Assembly (NCBI RefSeq): GCF_000711885.1
Contig: NZ_JONK01000001.1
Span: 62,001 to 126,000 of the forward strand
Length of the DNA: 64,000 nt
Direction: 5' to 3'
Origin: Chromobacterium haemolyticum DSM 19808
Lineage (GTDB): Bacteria; Pseudomonadota; Gammaproteobacteria; Burkholderiales; Chromobacteriaceae
Shown: positions 16,426-24,923 of the stretch, piece by piece
Numbering within the stretch: position 1 is the stretch's first letter
How the letters are laid out: every line of letters begins with the position of its first letter
Notes under the pieces: generated by a model
Seen by the model: the letters and a program-made list of their open reading frames with translations, nothing else
Database searches by the model: none
What the model was told of the DNA's origin: nothing
Position numbers and translations under genes: made by a program

Positions 16426-17637
16426 ATGAAATCCATTCCCGCAGGTCGGGACTCGCGCACGGTGGCGGGGACCAATCTGGAACACGCCCGCGCGCACAAC
16501 CGCCGCGCGGTGATAGAAACCATACGCCTGAACGGGCAGCTGACCCGCGCCGAGGTGGCTCGGCTGACCGCGTTGACGCCGCAAACGGTGTCCAATATCG
16601 CGGCGGAATTGCTGGACGGCGGCATGCTGTTGGCGGGGGAGCCGATGCGCGAAGGCGCGCGCGGCCAGCCGGCGATACCGCTGAGCATCAATCCCGACGG
16701 CGCCTACTCGCTGGGCATTCAGTTGGATACCCAGTCGCTGATCGCGGTAGCGGTGGACCTGGCCGGGCAATGCCGCGCGCGGGTGGAGGCGCCGGTGCAG
16801 CGGCCGGATCCGCAGCTGGCCCTGCCCTTGATCGAAGAGGTGGTGGGCCGGTTGCGCGCGGACTCCGGAATAGACTGGGGGCGGGTATTGGGCTTGGGAC
16901 TGGTGATGCCGGGTCCGTTCGGCGTTGAGGGCATGAGTTCGGTGGGCCCTACCACCTTGCCGGGCTGGGAAGAGGTGGATGCGGCGGCGCAACTGGAGCG
17001 CAGGCTGGATCTGCCGGTCTTGCTTGAAAAGGACGCTACCGCCGCGGCCATCGGGGAGCGGCTGTACGGCCGCGCCGCCGCGCTGCGCAATTTCGTCTAT
17101 CTGTTCATCGGCGCCGGGCTGGGCGCGGGCTTGTTTCTGGACGGGAGGCTGTACGCGGGCGTCCGCCACAACGCAGGCGAGATCGGCCACATGATCGTGA
17201 TGCCGGATGGAAGGCCTTGCGATTGCGGCAACCATGGCTGTCTGGAGCGTTATGTATCGCTGCGCGCATTGTACGAAACCTTGGGGCTGGCCGACGACGC
17301 CGAGCTGGCTGCGCGCAGCCTGGAGCGGCCGACGCCGGAGATCTGCTACGGCATGGAACGCTGGCTGGCCACCGCCGCGCCGCCGCTACGCCAGGCGATC
17401 AATATCCTGGAGAGCCTGTTGGATATTGAGGCGGTGGTGATAGGCGGTTTCCTGCCGCCAGCCTTGCTAGAGCAACTGGAGCAACGGCTGCATCCGCTGC
17501 CGGGGTCTATCCGGCAAAGCTGCGGCCCGCGCGTGCTGCTGGGGAGCGCCGGCCGCGACACGGTGGCGCTGGGCGCGGCGGCGCTGCCCATCTTTGATGA
17601 ATTCAATCCGCAGTACGAAGTGCTGCTCAAGGTTTGA
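16426..17637 (+). CDS. ROK-family transcriptional regulator
   Basis: The protein has 403 residues. An N-terminal winged helix (LTRAEVARLTALTPQTVSNIAAELL near residue 40) is followed by a ROK sugar-binding domain with the DxGxT-like start LGIQLDTQSLIAVAVDLAG, the ROK signature around GLGAGLFLDGRLYAGVRHNAGEIGHM, and the zinc motif CDCGNHGCLERY near 265. Such NagC/Mlc/XylR-type proteins repress sugar genes until an inducer binds. The ATG at 16426 is preferred; a longer frame lacks family resemblance. It is divergent from the kinase operon and followed by the GH9 gene. Confidence 0.9.
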   Translation: MKSIPAGRDSRTVAGTNLEHARAHNRRAVIETIRLNGQLTRAEVARLTALTPQTVSNIAAELLDGGMLLAGEPMREGARGQPAIPLSINPDGAYSLGIQLDTQSLIAVAVDLAGQCRARVEAPVQRPDPQLALPLIEEVVGRLRADSGIDWGRVLGLGLVMPGPFGVEGMSSVGPTTLPGWEEVDAAAQLERRLDLPVLLEKDATAAAIGERLYGRAAALRNFVYLFIGAGLGAGLFLDGRLYAGVRHNAGEIGHMIVMPDGRPCDCGNHGCLERYVSLRALYETLGLADDAELAARSLERPTPEICYGMERWLATAAPPLRQAINILESLLDIEAVVIGGFLPPALLEQLEQRLHPLPGSIRQSCGPRVLLGSAGRDTVALGAAALPIFDEFNPQYEVLLKV

Positions 17638-17662
17638 TGCGGCGTCTTTTTATGTCAATGGC

Positions 17663-17690
17663 TTGACCTGGACGTCTCGGCGCGTAAATA
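17663..17690 (+). promoter_or_regulatory. Candidate sigma-70 promoter for the GH9 gene
   Basis: TTGACC (17663-17668) and TAAATA (17685-17690) are separated by 16 bases. They lie 51 bases before the GH9 start in the gap after the ROK regulator, so the glycosidase may have its own promoter. Confidence 0.5.
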
Positions 17691-17740
17691 TTGCCCGTCA
17701 TTAAGGCAAAACGATTTACTTATTAGCCGGGAGACGCGCC

Positions 17741-19423
17741 ATGAAGATTCTGCTGAATCATGTTGGTTTTGAACCCCAAGCGCCCAAGCAGGCCTTGTTG
17801 CAAGCGCCTGCCGGGGCTGGGCCTGCGACGCTAGCCTTGTTGGATGGGGAGGGACGGATCGCGGCCGACATTCCCTTGAGGCCGCAGGGCATGGCGGAGG
17901 GCTGGCCGGAATGGCACTACTGGCTGGCGGATTTCAGCGGCTGGACGCAGCCGGGACGTTACCGGCTGTGGTTACGGGACAGCGCGCCGCCGGTGATCAG
18001 TCACGAGTTCGAGGTGGGGCCTGATTGCCTGGGCAGCCAGATGCTGTCCGATCTGTTGCATTATTTTAAGTCGCAGCGTTGCACCGGTCTTTACGACCAG
18101 GCGGATCGAACCGCGCCGGAGTGGGGCGGAGAGGCGCGGCGGGATGCGCGCGGCGGTTGGTTCGACGCTTCCGGCGACTGTTCCAAATACCTGTCCCATC
18201 TATCCTACGCCAACTTCATGAATCCTCAGCAGACGCCGCTGCTGGCCTGGTGCCTGATGGCGGGCCGCGACGCTTTGCCGCCGCAGCCGCGCTGGTTCGA
18301 CGAGCGCATGGTGGACGAGGCTTTGCACGGAGCGGATTTTCTGTTGCGCATGCAGCACTCGTCCGGCTTTTTCTACATGACCTTGTTCGATGGCTGGAGC
18401 AAGGCGCCGGAGCAGCGCGAGCTGTGTGCTTTCACCACTCAGCGCGGTGTCAGATCAGGCGCCTTCCAGGCCGGTTTTCGCCAGGGGGGAGGCCTGGCGA
18501 TCGCCGCGCTGGCGCGCGCTGCGGAACTGCCGCGCGACGGGGAGTTCGGCCGTGGCGATTATCTGGCCGCGGCGCGGCGCGGCTTCGCCCATCTACAGCA
18601 ATACAACGCGCGTTATCTGGACGATGGCTGTGAAAACCTGATCGACGATTACTGCGCGCTGTTGGCCGCCTGCGAACTATACGCGGCTAGCGGCGAGCCG
18701 GTGTTCGCCGATGCCGCCGACCGCCGCGCGCGGCGCATGTTGGCGCAGCAGGACGAGGCCGGTCGTTTCTGGATGGACGCGCAGCGGCGGCATAGCTATT
18801 TTCACGCGGTCGAAGCCGGCCTGCCTTATCTGGCCTTGCTGCGCTTCGCCGCGGTATTGCCGGCGTCGCCGCTGGCAAGCGATGCGCGACGGGCGGTCCG
18901 GCGCGGGATGGAGGCGGAAATGACGCTGACGGCGGCGGCGGGAAACCCTTTCGCTTATCCGCGGCAATGGGTGGCCCGCAACGGCGAGGAGGGCGTGGCG
19001 CGCTTTTTCATGCCGCAGCAGAATGGCAGCGGCTACTGGTGGCAGGGGGAAAATGCGCGGCTGGCCTCGCTGGCGGCGGCGGCCTGCGGCCTGGCGCAAC
19101 AGGAGTCGCCAGAGGAGGGCGAGCCCCTGCGGGCTTATGCCCAGGGAGCGCTGGACTGGATTTTGGGACGCAATCCCTTCGACGTTTGCATGCTGCAGGG
19201 CTGGGGTCGTAATAATCCGCGCTATGAGCCGGGCTATTACAATGCCTGCGGAGGGGTGTGCAATGGGATTACCGCCGCGCCGGGCGCGGATGAAGGTATT
19301 GCTTTTCTGAGCCCAAAAGAAACCGATATCGGCCAATCCTGGCGTTGGACGGAACAATGGTTGCCGCATGGCGCCTGGCTGTTTCTGGCCCTGGCTTTGC
19401 GCCGGCGGGCGAATGAAGGCTGA
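17741..19423 (+). CDS. GH9-family glycosidase, probable exo-glucosaminidase
   Basis: The protein has 560 residues. An N-terminal Ig-like domain (1-90, NHVGFEPQAPKQALL) precedes an alpha/alpha-barrel GH9 domain. The region GGWFDASGDCSKYLSH contains the catalytic Asp pair (Asp142, Asp146), and the C-terminal SPKETDIGQSWRWTEQWLPHGAW carries the candidate acid Glu. There is no signal peptide, so it should act in the cytosol on imported oligomers. GH9 proteins next to BadF-type kinases in Vibrionaceae chitobiose clusters include exo-beta-D-glucosaminidases (for example from Photobacterium profundum). The ribosome site is GGGAG. Activity on cello-oligosaccharides remains possible but fits the context less well. 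Confidence 0.82.
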   Translation: MKILLNHVGFEPQAPKQALLQAPAGAGPATLALLDGEGRIAADIPLRPQGMAEGWPEWHYWLADFSGWTQPGRYRLWLRDSAPPVISHEFEVGPDCLGSQMLSDLLHYFKSQRCTGLYDQADRTAPEWGGEARRDARGGWFDASGDCSKYLSHLSYANFMNPQQTPLLAWCLMAGRDALPPQPRWFDERMVDEALHGADFLLRMQHSSGFFYMTLFDGWSKAPEQRELCAFTTQRGVRSGAFQAGFRQGGGLAIAALARAAELPRDGEFGRGDYLAAARRGFAHLQQYNARYLDDGCENLIDDYCALLAACELYAASGEPVFADAADRRARRMLAQQDEAGRFWMDAQRRHSYFHAVEAGLPYLALLRFAAVLPASPLASDARRAVRRGMEAEMTLTAAAGNPFAYPRQWVARNGEEGVARFFMPQQNGSGYWWQGENARLASLAAAACGLAQQESPEEGEPLRAYAQGALDWILGRNPFDVCMLQGWGRNNPRYEPGYYNACGGVCNGITAAPGADEGIAFLSPKETDIGQSWRWTEQWLPHGAWLFLALALRRRANEG

Positions 19424-19430
19424 AATGTGA

Positions 19431-19456
19431 AACGCCATCGGCAAGCCGATGGCGTT
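19431..19456. terminator. Perfect 12-bp hairpin between GH9 gene and rhlE
   Basis: AACGCCATCGGC and GCCGATGGCGTT pair exactly around AA. The hairpin lies between convergent genes and probably ends both transcripts, although neither side has a long T-run. Confidence 0.65.
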
Positions 19457-19493
19457 CTGTTGCGGCGCCCCCGTTGCCGGGGGCGGCCTGCGT

Positions 19494-20813
19494 TTACTGC
19501 TGTTGGGTGCTGCGCGGGCCGCGGTTGCCCTGATAACCGCCTTCGCGGCGTTGGCCTTGGTAGCCGCCTTCGCGACGATTGCCGTAGCCGCCGCGACCGC
19601 CGCCGCTGCCCGGACGGCGATCACCGTAGCCGCCTTTGCCGCTGGTGTTGCGACGCGGGCCTTTCGGCGGGCGACGGGTCGGTTCCATGCCTTCGATCAC
19701 GCCTTCGGTGATTTGACGCTTCAGGTATTGCTCGATGCGGCGAACCTTGTGGAACTCCTTGGACTCCGCCAGAGTGATGGCGGTGCCGTCACGGCCAGCG
19801 CGACCGGTGCGGCCGATGCGGTGCACGTAGTCTTCAGCTTGTTTCGGCAGGTCGAAGTTCACCACGTGGGTGATGGTGGGCACGTCGATGCCGCGGGCGG
19901 CCACATCGGTGGCCACCAGAATCTTGATACGGCCGCGACGCAGATCGTTCAGCGTGCGGTTGCGCCAGCTTTGTGGCATGTCGCCGTGCAGGCAGGCGGC
20001 GGAATAGCCCTGGTCGGACAACTTGTCGGCCAGTTCTTCGGAGTAGGCTTTGGTGGCGGAGAAAATCACGCACTGGTCGAAGCCGGACTCTTTCAGAATG
20101 TGATCCAGCAGACGATGCTTGTGGTTCAGATCGTCGGCGTACAGCAGGTGTTCTTCGATGGTGCCGCCCGAGGTTTCGGTGCGGGCAATTTCGATGCGCT
20201 GCGGATCGCGGGTCATCTTTTCAGCCATGCGGCCTACGGTGCCGTCCAGCGTGGCGGAGAACAGCACGGTCTGGCGGGTGTCCGGAGTGGCTTTGACAAT
20301 GGTCTCGATGTCTTCGATGAAGCCCATGTCCAGCATGCGGTCGGCTTCGTCCAGCACCAGCATTTCCAGGCGCGAAAAATCGATGCGGCCGGAGCGCATG
20401 TGATCCATCAGACGGCCGGGCGTAGCCACGATCAGGTCGATGGGGCGCGACAGCGCTCGGGTTTGGTAGCCGAAGGATGCGCCGCCTACCAAGCAGGCGG
20501 TCTTCATCCAGCGCAGGTCCTTGCCGTATTCCAGCGCGTTCTTTTCTACTTGCTGAGCCAGTTCGCGGGTTGGGCACAATACCAGCACGCGCGGGCCCTG
20601 GCCCTTGCCGGTGGAGCGCTCGGAAAGCTTGGTCAGCGCCGGCAGCAGGAAGGCTGCGGTCTTGCCGCTACCGGTTTGGGCGGATACCAGCAGGTCGCGG
20701 CCAGCGATGGCGGCGGGCACGGCTTGAGCCTGTACTTCGGTAGGGGAAGAATAGCCGGCGGCTTCCAGAGCGCGCAGGATGGTCGGGGCGATGCCCAGAT
20801 CGGAAAAATGCAT
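19494..20813 (-). CDS. rhlE: DEAD-box ATP-dependent RNA helicase
   Basis: The protein has 439 residues. All helicase motifs are present in order: Q motif with SSPTEVQAQAVP, motif I AQTGSGKT, PTRELAQQ, TPGRLMDH, motif II DEADRML, SATL, VATDVAARGID, and HRIGRTGRAGRDG. The C-terminal 70 residues are a low-complexity basic tail of Arg/Gly/Tyr repeats (GGYQGQRREGGYQGNRG), typical of RhlE-type proteins and a likely RNA-binding, phase-separating tail. It unwinds short RNA duplexes in ribosome assembly and RNA decay and is often cold-induced. The ribosome site is AAAGGA. A 470-base leader or intergenic region lies upstream. Confidence 0.93.
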   Translation of the reverse strand: MHFSDLGIAPTILRALEAAGYSSPTEVQAQAVPAAIAGRDLLVSAQTGSGKTAAFLLPALTKLSERSTGKGQGPRVLVLCPTRELAQQVEKNALEYGKDLRWMKTACLVGGASFGYQTRALSRPIDLIVATPGRLMDHMRSGRIDFSRLEMLVLDEADRMLDMGFIEDIETIVKATPDTRQTVLFSATLDGTVGRMAEKMTRDPQRIEIARTETSGGTIEEHLLYADDLNHKHRLLDHILKESGFDQCVIFSATKAYSEELADKLSDQGYSAACLHGDMPQSWRNRTLNDLRRGRIKILVATDVAARGIDVPTITHVVNFDLPKQAEDYVHRIGRTGRAGRDGTAITLAESKEFHKVRRIEQYLKRQITEGVIEGMEPTRRPPKGPRRNTSGKGGYGDRRPGSGGGRGGYGNRREGGYQGQRREGGYQGNRGPRSTQQQ

Positions 20814-21283
20814 GATGTCCTTTCAGGCCGGTTACTGCCGGCGTCACTTAATAGCCAGGTTGGTGGCGGTCGGTTATACGGCGCCTTTAAGCCGTAAATC
20901 ATCGGCACTAACCTGACAAGCGGCGAACAGCGGTCCAGTCTGATGCGACATTATAAGCGTGGACGAAGCCTGGAAATGGTCAGGGACGATGAAGCAATCT
21001 CACTCGGGCTGAGGCGTGGTTTGGAATGCCCGGTGGAAACACAAGAGGCCGGACTATACGGTAAATCGGACAGCTTTACAACTGTTTTTTAAAAACATGC
21101 CGGCTAAGTATTTGATTGTTTGCCGCTTGCCGTGACGGTTTTCCAAAAAAGCTGTCGCCCGCCTGCGATGGCGGGTGAGGACTCGGCTCCGGAAGCGAGG
21201 CGTTGGCTTGTGGAGATTTGCGAGGTTCTAACTACACTTCAACGATGACGGGCCATGCGTGACACCTTCGTTGAGGGCTGGCA
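20814..21283. other. 470-base intergenic region between divergent rhlE and the EAL gene
   Basis: No convincing gene is seen. It should hold the rhlE promoter and a long 5' leader, plus the EAL-gene promoter. A hairpin CCCGCC/GGCGGG at 21158-21175 is followed on the minus strand, after seven bases, by six T (21150-21145), which could be a weak minus-strand terminator within the rhlE leader. The sequence is more AT-rich near 21060-21120. Confidence 0.5.
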
Positions 21284-22864
21284 ATGAGTGGAAAGAACAG
21301 ATTCGCAAGCACGGACCGGACGCATGCCTGGCTGATGTCCAGTTCCTCTGGCGCGGCCTATGCCGTTTGCGTCGGTTTGGCCTTGGCGCTGACGATGGTC
21401 TTGGCGCTGGCGTTGACGGCGTGGCGGATGCAGTCGGCGGCCAGGGAGAGGGCCGAGTTGGTTGTCGGGCAGCTGACCTGGCAGTTGTCGCCCGCGTTCG
21501 CCGCGCTGACGCGATTGGACGGGCTGCCGCCGCCGGAGCCGGATTGCCGCGCTCAAACCCAGGCTTTGGCTGAATTGGTTCAGCGCACGTCGCTGGCGCG
21601 CTTCGCCTTGGCGCGCGGCGCCGGCGGCGCGCAGTGTGCTTCCCGGCGCGGCGTTTCGGAGGGGGCGGCAGGGTTTGAGAATGGGGCGAGCTTGTTGCCG
21701 GCCGGCAATGGCCAGCTGTTGCCGGGGTTGCGGTTGGGGCATGCCGCAGGGGTGATTGAGTTGGACGCAGGGCCCTTGGTGGCTCAATTGGCGTTGGCCG
21801 AGCGTGATGGTTTGAAAGTGAGCTTGCTGGCCGGGGGGCGGGCGCTGGCCGCCAACGGCGAGGTGAGGGATCAGGGAGCGGACACGGGCGGAGAGGTGGC
21901 GTGGGTGCCGTCCGCGCCGGCGCGCATAGGCGTGCTGGCGGCGCCGCAGTGGGCGGCCGCGCCCTTGTTGGCGCTGCAAACTCAATGGTTGACTTTGTTG
22001 GCGGCTGCAGCCTTGGGGGGCGGCGTCGCTTGGGGAGCGCGCCGCGGTTCCGGCGGGCGCAAGGCGACGGGGTGGGAGATATCCGAGGGGATTCGGCAAA
22101 AAGAGTTTTTCGCCCATTACCAGCCCATCGTCACCGCGGCCAGCGGCGAATGCGTCGGAGTGGAGGTGCTGGCGCGCTGGCGGCACCCGGTGCAGGGCAA
22201 TGTGCGCTCTGAACTCTTCATTCAGACCGCGATTGAGGCCGGCATGATTGTGCCGCTGACGCGTTACATGCTGCGGAGGGTGGCCGAGGAGTTGAAGCAG
22301 ATCGTATTGCCCCCCGGTTTTATGGTTGGGGTCAATATCTCTACCGATCACCTGGCTTTGCCCGAACTGCTGGAAGATTGCCGTCCGCTGGTTAATCTAT
22401 TGCGTGAAAAGCAGGCTCAACTGGTGCTGGAGGTGTCGGAGAGGGCTCCATTGCAAGAGGCTTCCGGCGCGCAAAAGGTGATCAACGGCTTACGGCAGAT
22501 GGGCGTGAGGCTGGCCTTGGACGACTTTGGCGCCGGCTATGCCGACAAGGCTTATCTGAGCCGTTGGGGCTTTGACTATCTGAAGGTTGAGAAAGGTTAC
22601 GTGTCGGCCTTGGGCCAGGACAGCCTGAAAGGGAATATTCTGGATGGCCTGCTTTTATCCTCCAATGAAATGGGGGTGCAGGTCATTGTGAAAGGGGTCG
22701 AGACCCAGGGTCAGCAAAGCTATCTGAATGTGAAGGGCTTCGAGTATTTACAGGGCTTTTATTTTGGCAAGCCGATGACCTTGAATCATTTCCGGCAGTG
22801 GCTGTATTCAGGCATTGCGGAAAGCCGGGTCCGCCCGGCGGGCAAGAGGGGCGGCGATGGGTGA
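21284..22864 (+). CDS. Membrane CSS-motif-like EAL protein, degenerate c-di-GMP phosphodiesterase
   Basis: The protein has 526 residues. Helices at about 27-48 and 230-248 flank a periplasmic domain holding two Cys (DCRAQ near 87, QCASR near 112), which resembles the CSS redox-sensing domain. The EAL domain spans about 265-510: GVEVLARWRHP, VNIS, LEVSER and ALDDFGAGYA are kept. However, LKIDxSF reads LKVEKGY, and the AEGVET motif reads VKGVET, so Lys470 replaces the Glu used as general base. The domain may bind c-di-GMP but hydrolyse it poorly or not at all. The gene stands alone, divergent from rhlE. Confidence 0.85.
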   Translation: MSGKNRFASTDRTHAWLMSSSSGAAYAVCVGLALALTMVLALALTAWRMQSAARERAELVVGQLTWQLSPAFAALTRLDGLPPPEPDCRAQTQALAELVQRTSLARFALARGAGGAQCASRRGVSEGAAGFENGASLLPAGNGQLLPGLRLGHAAGVIELDAGPLVAQLALAERDGLKVSLLAGGRALAANGEVRDQGADTGGEVAWVPSAPARIGVLAAPQWAAAPLLALQTQWLTLLAAAALGGGVAWGARRGSGGRKATGWEISEGIRQKEFFAHYQPIVTAASGECVGVEVLARWRHPVQGNVRSELFIQTAIEAGMIVPLTRYMLRRVAEELKQIVLPPGFMVGVNISTDHLALPELLEDCRPLVNLLREKQAQLVLEVSERAPLQEASGAQKVINGLRQMGVRLALDDFGAGYADKAYLSRWGFDYLKVEKGYVSALGQDSLKGNILDGLLLSSNEMGVQVIVKGVETQGQQSYLNVKGFEYLQGFYFGKPMTLNHFRQWLYSGIAESRVRPAGKRGGDG

Positions 22865-22940
22865 GGCCGGCTCGCGGCTTGGGGACGCGGGGGCGCTTTG
22901 TTACAATGCGCCCTTTTTTGTTTCAGGAAAGGAGTAGGGA

Positions 22941-23768
22941 ATGATGTATGCCGTGCAGCGTTATGCGGCCTCCCGTCCTTGGGCCAAGCGCGTCAGCCAG
23001 TTGTATGTTCAGGCCTTGCAGCCGTCCGCGGCGCGCAAGGAAATGAAGGAAGTGATCAAGCGCGAACTGGAGCGCGCCGCCCAGGTATTTGCAGTGAGGC
23101 AGCAGACCATCGTCGCTGAACTGGCTTTGGCGGAGTCCTGGGGTTGTTTCGCCCGTCATGGCCGCGTGATTTCCCATCTGGACGACGGCTTGGTGCGGGC
23201 CTTGGCCCACACTCGGCTGCCCTCGCAATTGCCGGATACGCTGAATTTGCCGGCCGACGCTTTCTTTCTGCATGTGCCCGGAGGCGGCGGGGCTTTCGTC
23301 TCGCATCAGCCAGAGCGCAAGGCCTTGTTGCTGACCTTGGTGGAGGAGGGGTTTTCGCGCGACGCCGCGCAATGGCTGCATGAGTCCGATGCGGTGGAAG
23401 CTTTGCTGGTCACCTATCCGGGTGAACTGGCGCCGCAGATAACGGAGGTGGCGGAGTGTTGGCAAGCCTTGTTGGCCGCGGTGCTCAATGGCCTTGCCAT
23501 GATGACTCAGCCCAAGCTGGAGAGAGAGCTGTCCTGGCAGTCGGGTGCGCCGGAGTCATGGGTGGAGCAGGCCGGCGCGCCGACTTGCGCCAAAACTCGG
23601 CAGCGCGGCCGCAGCCAATTGCTGAAGGCCGGCTTCAGCGAGGTGAGCTTCTGCCGCATTCCCGAGCTGGACGCCGCGCAGGCTTACGCGACTCAGGGTT
23701 ACTGGCGGCGGCAGGCGTTTGGCGAGGCCAAGGCCAATTCGCGGCTGGTGTGGGTGGCGCCCAAGTAA
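22941..23768 (+). CDS. Protein of unknown function, 275 residues
   Basis: I do not recognise the family. The protein is soluble and helix-rich, starting MMYAVQRYAASRPWAKRVSQ, with a basic N-terminal 50 residues (VIKRELERAAQVFAVRQQ), an acidic middle (LVEEGFSRDAAQWLHESDAV) and a C-terminal part with three scattered Cys. No signal peptide or membrane helix is seen. The ribosome site GGAAAGGAG is strong. It lies 76 bases after the EAL gene on the same strand. It is convergent with the double-receiver gene, with a small intergenic hairpin repeat between them. Codon use looks like the neighbours, so I take it as a real gene. Confidence 0.75.
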   Translation: MMYAVQRYAASRPWAKRVSQLYVQALQPSAARKEMKEVIKRELERAAQVFAVRQQTIVAELALAESWGCFARHGRVISHLDDGLVRALAHTRLPSQLPDTLNLPADAFFLHVPGGGGAFVSHQPERKALLLTLVEEGFSRDAAQWLHESDAVEALLVTYPGELAPQITEVAECWQALLAAVLNGLAMMTQPKLERELSWQSGAPESWVEQAGAPTCAKTRQRGRSQLLKAGFSEVSFCRIPELDAAQAYATQGYWRRQAFGEAKANSRLVWVAPK

Positions 23769-23780
23769 GAAGGACGGCTT

Positions 23781-23826
23781 AGAGTCTGTTCAAAGTCTCG
23801 CGAGCAAGGGCTTTGAACAGATTCTC
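23781..23826. repeat. Short form of the intergenic repeat (copy 4), hairpin between convergent genes
   Basis: AGAGTCTGTTCAAAG and CTTTGAACAGATTCT pair around TCTCGCGAGCAAGGG. Only the two ends of the repeat family remain, with no core. It ends at the stop codon of the double-receiver gene and probably works as a terminator for both convergent genes. Confidence 0.75.
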
Positions 23827-24622
23827 AGTATTCCTGCAGCAGTTCGCGGATGGTGTCTCTTAGCTTGTTGGTGGAGAAGGGCTTGTCGCAGCAGGCCGAG
23901 ACGCCAGCCGCCTCCACCTCGGCCAGCCGGTCGTGATCGGTCTCGCTGGTGATCATCAGGATGGGGGTGCGCCCCTGAGTGCTGTTTTGTCGGATGTGGC
24001 GAGCCAGTTCGCAGCCATCCATGCCGGGCATGTGGTAGTCGACAATGATCAACTGAAAGCTTTCGCTCTCCAGCAGCGGCAGCGCGTCGGTCCCGCTGGC
24101 GGCTTCGGTGAAGTGTTCGAAGCCCAGTCGCTCCAGCACGGCGCGCACATGGCGGCGCGAGGTATGGCTGTCGTCTACGATCAACACCTGGACATTGGCC
24201 AGATCCGTGTCCACCTCCATGGCCAGGCTCTCGGTGTTGATGAAGTCCAGCGCGTTGGCCAGCACCTCGTCCAGTTGGCCATTGGTGAAGGGCTTGGGCA
24301 GGATGCCCAGGCTGCCCGCCTGGCGGATGGGTTCCAGCCGTTCCGGATTGGTTTCGCTGGAAACCAGAATGAAAGGCATGCCGCTGAGGTCGGCGCTTTC
24401 GCGCATCTGTTGCAGTAACTGCTGGCCCGTCATGTCCGGCAGGTAATAGGCGCTGATCACTAAGTCGGGGCGCGACTCGCGTGCACGGCTGAGCAGCGCT
24501 TCGCCGTTGGGGTGGACCTCCACTTTGGAGATGCCCATCTCCCCCAGCGCCTTGCTGATGATCTGCGCCTGCACATGCGAAGGCTCAGCCAGCGAGATGA
24601 TTAAATGTTGTACTTCCAGCAT
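23825..24622 (-). CDS. Tandem-receiver response regulator with one pseudo-receiver
   Basis: This protein of 265 residues consists of two receiver domains and no output domain. The first (1-125) keeps the Lys motif LPKPF, but the phospho-acceptor position reads DLVISAYYLPD, so Ala58 replaces Asp and it cannot be phosphorylated in the usual way. The second (144-262) is complete: LIVDDSHTS, Asp195 in LIIVDYHMPGMDG, and CDKPF. The start at 24622 (MLEVQHLIIS) follows a purine-rich GGGGGAAGAGG site. It may act as a phosphate sink or a CheY-like adaptor. It lies next to the flagellar cluster but faces away from it. Confidence 0.85.
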   Translation of the reverse strand: MLEVQHLIISLAEPSHVQAQIISKALGEMGISKVEVHPNGEALLSRARESRPDLVISAYYLPDMTGQQLLQQMRESADLSGMPFILVSSETNPERLEPIRQAGSLGILPKPFTNGQLDEVLANALDFINTESLAMEVDTDLANVQVLIVDDSHTSRRHVRAVLERLGFEHFTEAASGTDALPLLESESFQLIIVDYHMPGMDGCELARHIRQNSTQGRTPILMITSETDHDRLAEVEAAGVSACCDKPFSTNKLRDTIRELLQEY

Positions 24623-24923
24623 GCCTCTTCCCCCGCCTGTATTCTCTATTTTGTCAAAGCCGTCCGCGACCGCCAGCCAATGCGTAAGTGTCGGCGATCC
24701 CGGGCGCGTCTTCAATGGTTCTTATGTTGGTTTGGCACGAATTGCGCGGTGCGGCAAGCAAAATCTGTCGCTTGGGCCGGAGGCGGCAAATCTTGCCGCT
24801 CATTGTTGCCGTTTGGGCCGCTGCGGCCGAGAGCGTGGCGTATTGCTCAGGAAAATCAAAGGGCTGTCGGGGTTCGGTGGCTTGGCACGCTTCCTGCTTT
24901 AACGTCGCCTCAAGGAGGCTGAC
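24623..24923. other. 301-base divergent region before flgB
   Basis: This region holds the flgB sigma-54 promoter (24883-24898) and a 17-bp palindrome GCGGCAA-ATC-TTGCCGC at 24783-24799, about 100 bases upstream of it, which is a normal distance for an enhancer-binding protein site. TTGACA on the minus strand near 24652-24657 may serve the double-receiver gene. No small gene was found. Confidence 0.5.
24883..24898 (+). promoter_or_regulatory. Sigma-54 promoter of the flgB operon
   Basis: TGGCACGCTTCCTGCT matches the sigma-54 form TGGCACG-N4-TTGCW with one change, and GG and GC are exactly 10 bases apart. It lies 25 bases before the flgB start and points along the operon. Confidence 0.75.

Noticed and set aside
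24733-24745. TGGCACGAATTGC as a second sigma-54 promoter before flgB
   Set aside because: GG and GC are only eight bases apart, while sigma-54 needs ten.
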